Of a DNA stretch of 64,000 bases, positions 60,229 to 64,000 are shown one piece after another. Source of the stretch: CAVQBL01 sp963710715 (GTDB taxonomy: Bacteria; Pseudomonadota; Gammaproteobacteria; DSM-16500); NCBI GenBank assembly GCA_963710715.1, contig CAVQBL010000018.1, forward strand, positions 1 to 64,000, in the 5' to 3' direction. The notes beneath the pieces were generated by a model. The model was not told where the DNA came from, ran no database searches, and saw only the letters and a list, made by a program, of their open reading frames with translations. The stretch's first letter is position 1. Each line of letters begins with the position of its first letter. Position numbers and translations under genes: made by a program.

Positions 60229-60867
60229 TTGAATAAATTACTTGAATGTATCAAACAGCATGATACAGAAGAGCTTCAAAAAGTTTTAGAGCGCTATGCG
60301 GAAGCAAAAAAAACAAACGGTGATAAAGACCTCGATGGTAGTGAATGGTGTAATCCTATTTGTCTAGCGATAGACTCTCCGGACATAGTTAAGCTTCTTC
60401 TAAATGCAGGCGCTAAACCTAATATTGAGAAGTTTCCATTGTTTAGACAAAATCATGAATTTGATTACAGAAATTTGCAGCTTATAAAGCACTCAGCGGT
60501 TGGTTTGGCACTTGCCAAGCTTAATTTTAAAGTAGCACTATTGTTGTTAGAGCACTTGGCAAGAGATAAGTCGTTCCAGGGTGTATTTAACGTTACTTTG
60601 CAACTTGCTAAAGATTTAGCAAAAAGAGTTGGTAAGCAACAAGATCCTGATGTCCTTAAAATTAATTCGTTAAAGGGTTATGAAGTTAAGTGTGGTCCAT
60701 CAGAAGGTAAGAGCATGGGAATAGATGCCCAATCGAATGAATTTGCACTTCCCCATGCTTCAGCCGTGCAAAGTTTTATTAATTTATTTATTGGCAAGGT
60801 AGTTGTAGTTAATGAACAAAAAGAACAGAGCTGTCAGACCCCCACTTATGCAAGGAGAAGAGTCTGA
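60229..60867 (+). CDS. ankyrin-repeat-like protein, candidate effector
   Basis: TTG 60229 with GAGGA seven bases upstream starts a 212-residue protein. Two ankyrin-like helices are visible: NPICLAIDSPDIVKLLLNAGAKPN and SAVGLALAKLNFKVALLLLEHLA. Ankyrin proteins are common eukaryote-directed effectors in Legionella, Coxiella and related genera. The C-terminal third has no recognisable motif. It ends six bases before the gspF stop on the opposite strand. Confidence 0.72.
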   Translation: MNKLLECIKQHDTEELQKVLERYAEAKKTNGDKDLDGSEWCNPICLAIDSPDIVKLLLNAGAKPNIEKFPLFRQNHEFDYRNLQLIKHSAVGLALAKLNFKVALLLLEHLARDKSFQGVFNVTLQLAKDLAKRVGKQQDPDVLKINSLKGYEVKCGPSEGKSMGIDAQSNEFALPHASAVQSFINLFIGKVVVVNEQKEQSCQTPTYARRRV

Positions 60868-60872
60868 CATCA

Positions 60873-62087
60873 TTACCCACTCAACTGCTGCAACTGAAAA
60901 ATCGGTAGCAGAACAGCTAATACAATAAATAATACAATTGCTCCCATCAATAAAATAATGGCGGGTTCAAATAAAGTAAGACTGATTTCGATCAGTTGTT
61001 TAATGTCATTATCTTGATTATTCGCAGCGCGTTCTAACATATTTTCTAATTGTCCACTGGCTTCACCACTTGCGATTAAATGAATACTCATGGGTGGAAA
61101 ATAGTGAGTTTGTTTCAATGCTAAATTAATATTGCCACCTTCGCGTATGCGAGAGGTTGCTTCTTCGACTGCTTTACGAATAGGAATATTGGTAATTAAC
61201 GCGGATGCGATGGACATACTTTCTAATACAGGTACACCGGCAGAAGATAAAATGGCAAATGTGCGAGAAAAGCGCGCAGTGTTTGCAATTTTAATTGCAT
61301 TGCCAAAGATAGGAAGTCGCAATAAAAGAGAATGAATTTTTTCACGGAAAGCTAAATTACTTTTCATTGCACGGAAAAAGAAAAATACTGCCACAATGAT
61401 GGCAAGTAAAATATAAAGTCCATAATTTTTAATGCCAGAACTGATGGAAATAAGTATTTGCGTTAATACAGGTAAAGTTTGGTTTATGCTGCTATAAACT
61501 GCAATCATTTTCGGGACGACATACTCTAATAAAAATCCAACTATACCAATCGAAACGAATACCATGAGCATAGGATAAATGAGTGCATTTCTAATTTTTT
61601 GACGCATATAAGATTGTTGCTCGGTAAAATCAGCCAAGCGTTCAAGCACAACATCTAAATGGCCTGATTTTTCTCCCGCAGCGACTGTTGCACAATAAAG
61701 TTCAGAAAACGCTTGCGGAAATTCTCTTAATGCTGCTGCGAGTGAGTGTCCTTCCAGAACTTTGCTACGTACCGATAACATTAAACCTTTGCTGCGAGAT
61801 TTTTCTGTTTGTTCTGCAACGGCGCTTAATACTTCTTCTACGGGTAATCCGGCGGCTAATAAAGTTGCAAGTTGACGTGTGATGAGTGCGAGCTCTTTGG
61901 TGTTGAGTGTGGGTTTACGCAAAAAATGAAATGCTTCTTCTTTCTTTTGTTGAGCAGGTTTGACTTCAATCGGTGTAAGATTTCTGTCGCGTAATAATTG
62001 TCGTGCATGCTTAGCAGATTCTGCTTCAATCATGCCTTTTTGTGTTTGGCCTTGTTTGGTAATAGTGGTGTATTGGAAAGCTGCCAT
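60873..62087 (-). CDS. gspF: type II secretion inner-membrane platform protein GspF
   Basis: 404 residues from ATG 62087; an upstream in-frame extension would be translated repeat sequence and is rejected. GspF motifs: MAAFQYTTITKQGQTQKG, LALITRQLATLLAAGLPVEEVL, GEKSGHLDVVLERLADF, SAGVPVLESM and GEASGQLENMLERAA, and three membrane helices. Converges with the ankyrin gene. Confidence 0.93.
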   Translation of the reverse strand: MAAFQYTTITKQGQTQKGMIEAESAKHARQLLRDRNLTPIEVKPAQQKKEEAFHFLRKPTLNTKELALITRQLATLLAAGLPVEEVLSAVAEQTEKSRSKGLMLSVRSKVLEGHSLAAALREFPQAFSELYCATVAAGEKSGHLDVVLERLADFTEQQSYMRQKIRNALIYPMLMVFVSIGIVGFLLEYVVPKMIAVYSSINQTLPVLTQILISISSGIKNYGLYILLAIIVAVFFFFRAMKSNLAFREKIHSLLLRLPIFGNAIKIANTARFSRTFAILSSAGVPVLESMSIASALITNIPIRKAVEEATSRIREGGNINLALKQTHYFPPMSIHLIASGEASGQLENMLERAANNQDNDIKQLIEISLTLFEPAIILLMGAIVLFIVLAVLLPIFQLQQLSG

Positions 62088-62113
62088 GGGTTTACTCTCT
62101 ATTGTTTCTATTC

Positions 62114-62216
62114 CGTCATTGCGAACCTCGTGCTTTTTACGAGGTGAAGCAATCCAGGGGAACATTGCTATGCCCTCTGGATTGCTTCGTCGCACAGAGC
62201 GCTCCTCGCAATGACG
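62114..62216. repeat. interspersed palindromic repeat, copy F
   Basis: CGTCATTGCGAACC and CTCGCAATGACG end it; AAGCAATCCAGG and CTCTGGATTGCTTCG pair in the centre. It is inserted between gspE and gspF of the same operon, so the transcript would carry it as a large hairpin. Confidence 0.88.
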
Positions 62217-62221
62217 AGAGT

Positions 62222-63688
62222 CTACTCCTCACTCGTCACCCGCAAAATCTCTTCTAACGATGTTTCTCCCTTTAAGACAAGACGATAACCATCTTGACGA
62301 ATACTGGGAAACAATGTGCGAGCATATTTTTTCAATTGTTGTTCGGGTTTACGATCATGAATCATAGTGCGTAGCGTATCATCCATGGCAATTAATTCAT
62401 AAACACCCGTGCGACCTTTGTATCCCGAATTTCTACATTCCGCACATCCGACAGGAGAATAAATTGTAGGTGCAGGATCCGCTGCAATGCCAATGATCGC
62501 GCACTCACTGGGTGTTGCTGCTTGCGGTTTTTTACAATGTTTGCAAAGTAAACGTGTTAAACGTTGTGCCAATACGCCAATTAAACTGGATGATAATAAA
62601 AACGGTTCCATGCCCATGTCATCCAAACGTGTAATTGCACCAATCGCACTGTTGGTATGTAATGTCGATAACACTAAGTGTCCGGTTAAGCTCGCTTGAA
62701 TAGCGATTTGCGCTGTGTCTAAATCACGAATTTCACCGACCATGACGACATCGGGATCTTGACGCAAAATGGCGCGCAAACCTTTAGCAAATGTCATATT
62801 CACTTTATAATTCACTTGCGTTTGACCAATGCCAGTTAAATCATATTCAATCGGATCTTCAACCGTTAAAATATTCCGTGTTTGATTATTCAGCGCAGTC
62901 AATCCTGCATACAGTGTCGTTGTTTTTCCTGAACCGGTCGGGCCCGTGACCAGAATGATTCCGTGAGCAAAGCTGATGAGCTTTTTCATTAACTTTAATG
63001 TATTGGGTTCCATGCCTAAATCAGCTAAATCTAAACGCGCACTTTGTTTGTCGAGTAAACGTAATACCACGCGTTCGCCATGACTGGTTGGCATAGTAGA
63101 AACACGCACGTCAACGGCGCGTCCGCCAATGCGCAAGGTAATGCGACCATCTTGTGGCAAGCGTTTTTCTGCAATATCTAATTTTGCCATGACTTTAATA
63201 CGTGAAACGATGAGTGGTGCGAGTACACGCTGTGGTGTTAAGACTTCACGTAGCACGCCATCGATACGGAAACGAATCATAATGCGGTCTTCAAATGTTT
63301 CAATGTGCACATCGGATGCCCCACCTTTAATTGCTTCGCTGAGTAATGCATTTAGCAAACGAATGATAGGCGCATCATCTTGTTTTTCGAGTAAGTCTTC
63401 CGTCTTGGGCATTTCATTCATGAGATGATGTAAATCAAATTCTTCACCAAAATCTTCTGCCATTTGCATGGCTGTGTTGGAATCTGTCTCGTAAGTTTTA
63501 ACAAGTAATTTGCGAAAAGTTTCTTCATCCACTGCTTTTAAAACAAGAGGCATACTTAAATGACGGCGTAATTCTGCAAGGATAGTTGTGTGTGGTAACT
63601 GATGGTAAACAATGTTAGCTTGGTTATTTTCAATTTCCGTGACTAAAATTCCGTGCTGTTTGGCAAACATAAAAGGAATAGCAGCCAT
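62222..63688 (-). CDS. gspE: type II secretion ATPase GspE
   Basis: 488 residues: N-terminal GspE domain, Walker A VTGPTGSGKTTTLYAGL at about 250, Asp box (ILTVEDPIEYDLTGIGQTQVN), Walker B ILRQDPDVVMVGEIRD and the tetracysteine zinc site CKHCKK and CAECRNSGYKGR. Starts at ATG 63688, overlapping the gspD stop by one base. Confidence 0.95.
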   Translation of the reverse strand: MAAIPFMFAKQHGILVTEIENNQANIVYHQLPHTTILAELRRHLSMPLVLKAVDEETFRKLLVKTYETDSNTAMQMAEDFGEEFDLHHLMNEMPKTEDLLEKQDDAPIIRLLNALLSEAIKGGASDVHIETFEDRIMIRFRIDGVLREVLTPQRVLAPLIVSRIKVMAKLDIAEKRLPQDGRITLRIGGRAVDVRVSTMPTSHGERVVLRLLDKQSARLDLADLGMEPNTLKLMKKLISFAHGIILVTGPTGSGKTTTLYAGLTALNNQTRNILTVEDPIEYDLTGIGQTQVNYKVNMTFAKGLRAILRQDPDVVMVGEIRDLDTAQIAIQASLTGHLVLSTLHTNSAIGAITRLDDMGMEPFLLSSSLIGVLAQRLTRLLCKHCKKPQAATPSECAIIGIAADPAPTIYSPVGCAECRNSGYKGRTGVYELIAMDDTLRTMIHDRKPEQQLKKYARTLFPSIRQDGYRLVLKGETSLEEILRVTSEE

Positions 63689-64000
63689 CAGTGTTCCCCA
63701 AACGGCTTGGGTAACACGATACTATTTTTCCATGGCGGTATGATATTTTCTAATTTTTGTCTGCCCGGTTGCGATATATCCTTTGGCCAGTCTATTTGCT
63801 CTTGTCGCGCCAGATCATATTTTGTATGTGTTATCGCGGTCGCTTCCACTCCATTATGTAAAATGATTGATTTGATAAATACGACAAGATTTTTCTTTTG
63901 TAGTGTGTGCGCCTTGCGTTTGAATAAATTACCGAGTAGAGGGATATCACCCAAGATGGGTATCTTATCAATATTATGACTAATGGTGCTGCTCACTAAA
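63688..64000 (-). CDS. gspD: type II secretion secretin GspD, C-terminal part
   Basis: Partial at the window edge. The frame reads through the right end of the window and carries the secretin C terminus: NIDKIPILGDIPLLGNLFKRK then KKNLVVFIKSIIL and about 60 variable residues. The rest of gspD, and possibly gspC, must lie beyond position 64000. Confidence 0.88.
   Translation of the reverse strand, partial: LVSSTISHNIDKIPILGDIPLLGNLFKRKAHTLQKKNLVVFIKSIILHNGVEATAITHTKYDLARQEQIDWPKDISQPGRQKLENIIPPWKNSIVLPKPFGEH

Noticed and set aside
60597..60867. Frameshift in the C-terminal third of the ankyrin protein
   Set aside because: Motifs fade, but no alternative frame continues an ankyrin pattern, so a divergent tail is more likely than a frameshift.
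62088..62195. N-terminal extension of GspF by 36 residues
   Set aside because: The extension would be translated from the CGTCATTGCGAG repeat; MAAFQYTTITKQG at ATG 62087 is the normal GspF start.
1..64000. tRNA, rRNA, riboswitch or origin of replication
   Set aside because: Reading the gaps I saw no cloverleaf, rRNA-like stretch, conserved riboswitch core or DnaA-box cluster; a covariance-model scan would be needed to exclude them.

Overview
The window looks like chromosome of an AT-rich gammaproteobacterium, most likely a host-associated member of the Legionellales (Coxiellaceae- or Berkiella-like). This is inferred from gene order and protein style: coaD next to a YfhL-type ferredoxin, surA-pdxA after lptD, amgK-murU, mrcA divergent from pil genes with aroK-hemE after them, and a D-E-F/G-H-I-J-K-L-M type II secretion locus. 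Erosion is visible throughout: frameshifted genes, gene relics, many toxin-antitoxin modules and several palindromic repeat families. I could not run any database search.

Layout. 0-9.5 kb: coaD, ferredoxin, then on the minus strand tolC, pdxA, surA and lptD (vitamin B6 synthesis and outer-membrane biogenesis), an orphan HigA antitoxin, and the peptidoglycan-recycling pair amgK-murU. 9.5-12.5 kb: an accessory block with a relic of the cfa 3' end, a hipA-hipB module and an orphan Pro/Ala-rich protein. 12.5-24.6 kb: cfa, comM, an internally deleted ceramidase-like gene, a HigBA-type pair, rpoH preceded by a CIRCE-like operator, phd-vapC, a frameshifted DUF900 hydrolase, ftsY, rsmD, trpS, and a DarTG module whose toxin is frameshifted. 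24.8-29.5 kb: a 41-residue membrane protein, a PH-domain protein, a rubredoxin-reductase-like enzyme, and the overlapping ubiC-ubiA-pdxB operon. 29.6-38.9 kb: mrcA, divergent from a compact pilus locus (pilM, a PilN/PilP fusion, pilQ), then aroK, hemE, a YheT-type hydrolase and an orphan 434-residue protein. 38.9-48 kb: B12-dependent nrdJ, hipBA, relBE, class I aldolase, a bcp-proS operon broken by seven single-base indels, a VOC protein and pirin. 48-53.9 kb: an OsmB-like lipoprotein, abi-MFS-rlmJ, a broken beta-propeller gene and murI. 54-64 kb: the type II secretion operon, split between gspF and gspG by a 2.4-kb oppositely oriented island of four unknown or ankyrin genes.

Two structural themes recur. 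First, a CGTCATTGCGAG-ended palindromic repeat occurs six or seven times, always between genes, and at least four other inverted-repeat elements are present. One of these elements appears to have supplied the Shine-Dalgarno sequence, start codon and first 12 codons of pdxA. Second, roughly eleven single-base frameshifts interrupt five otherwise well-conserved loci, so either recent pseudogenisation or local consensus error must be resolved.

The most unusual biology is the minimal pilus alignment module (PilN fused to PilP, no PilO), the CIRCE-like site on rpoH, the repeat-born pdxA start, and the effector-like island inside the secretion operon.
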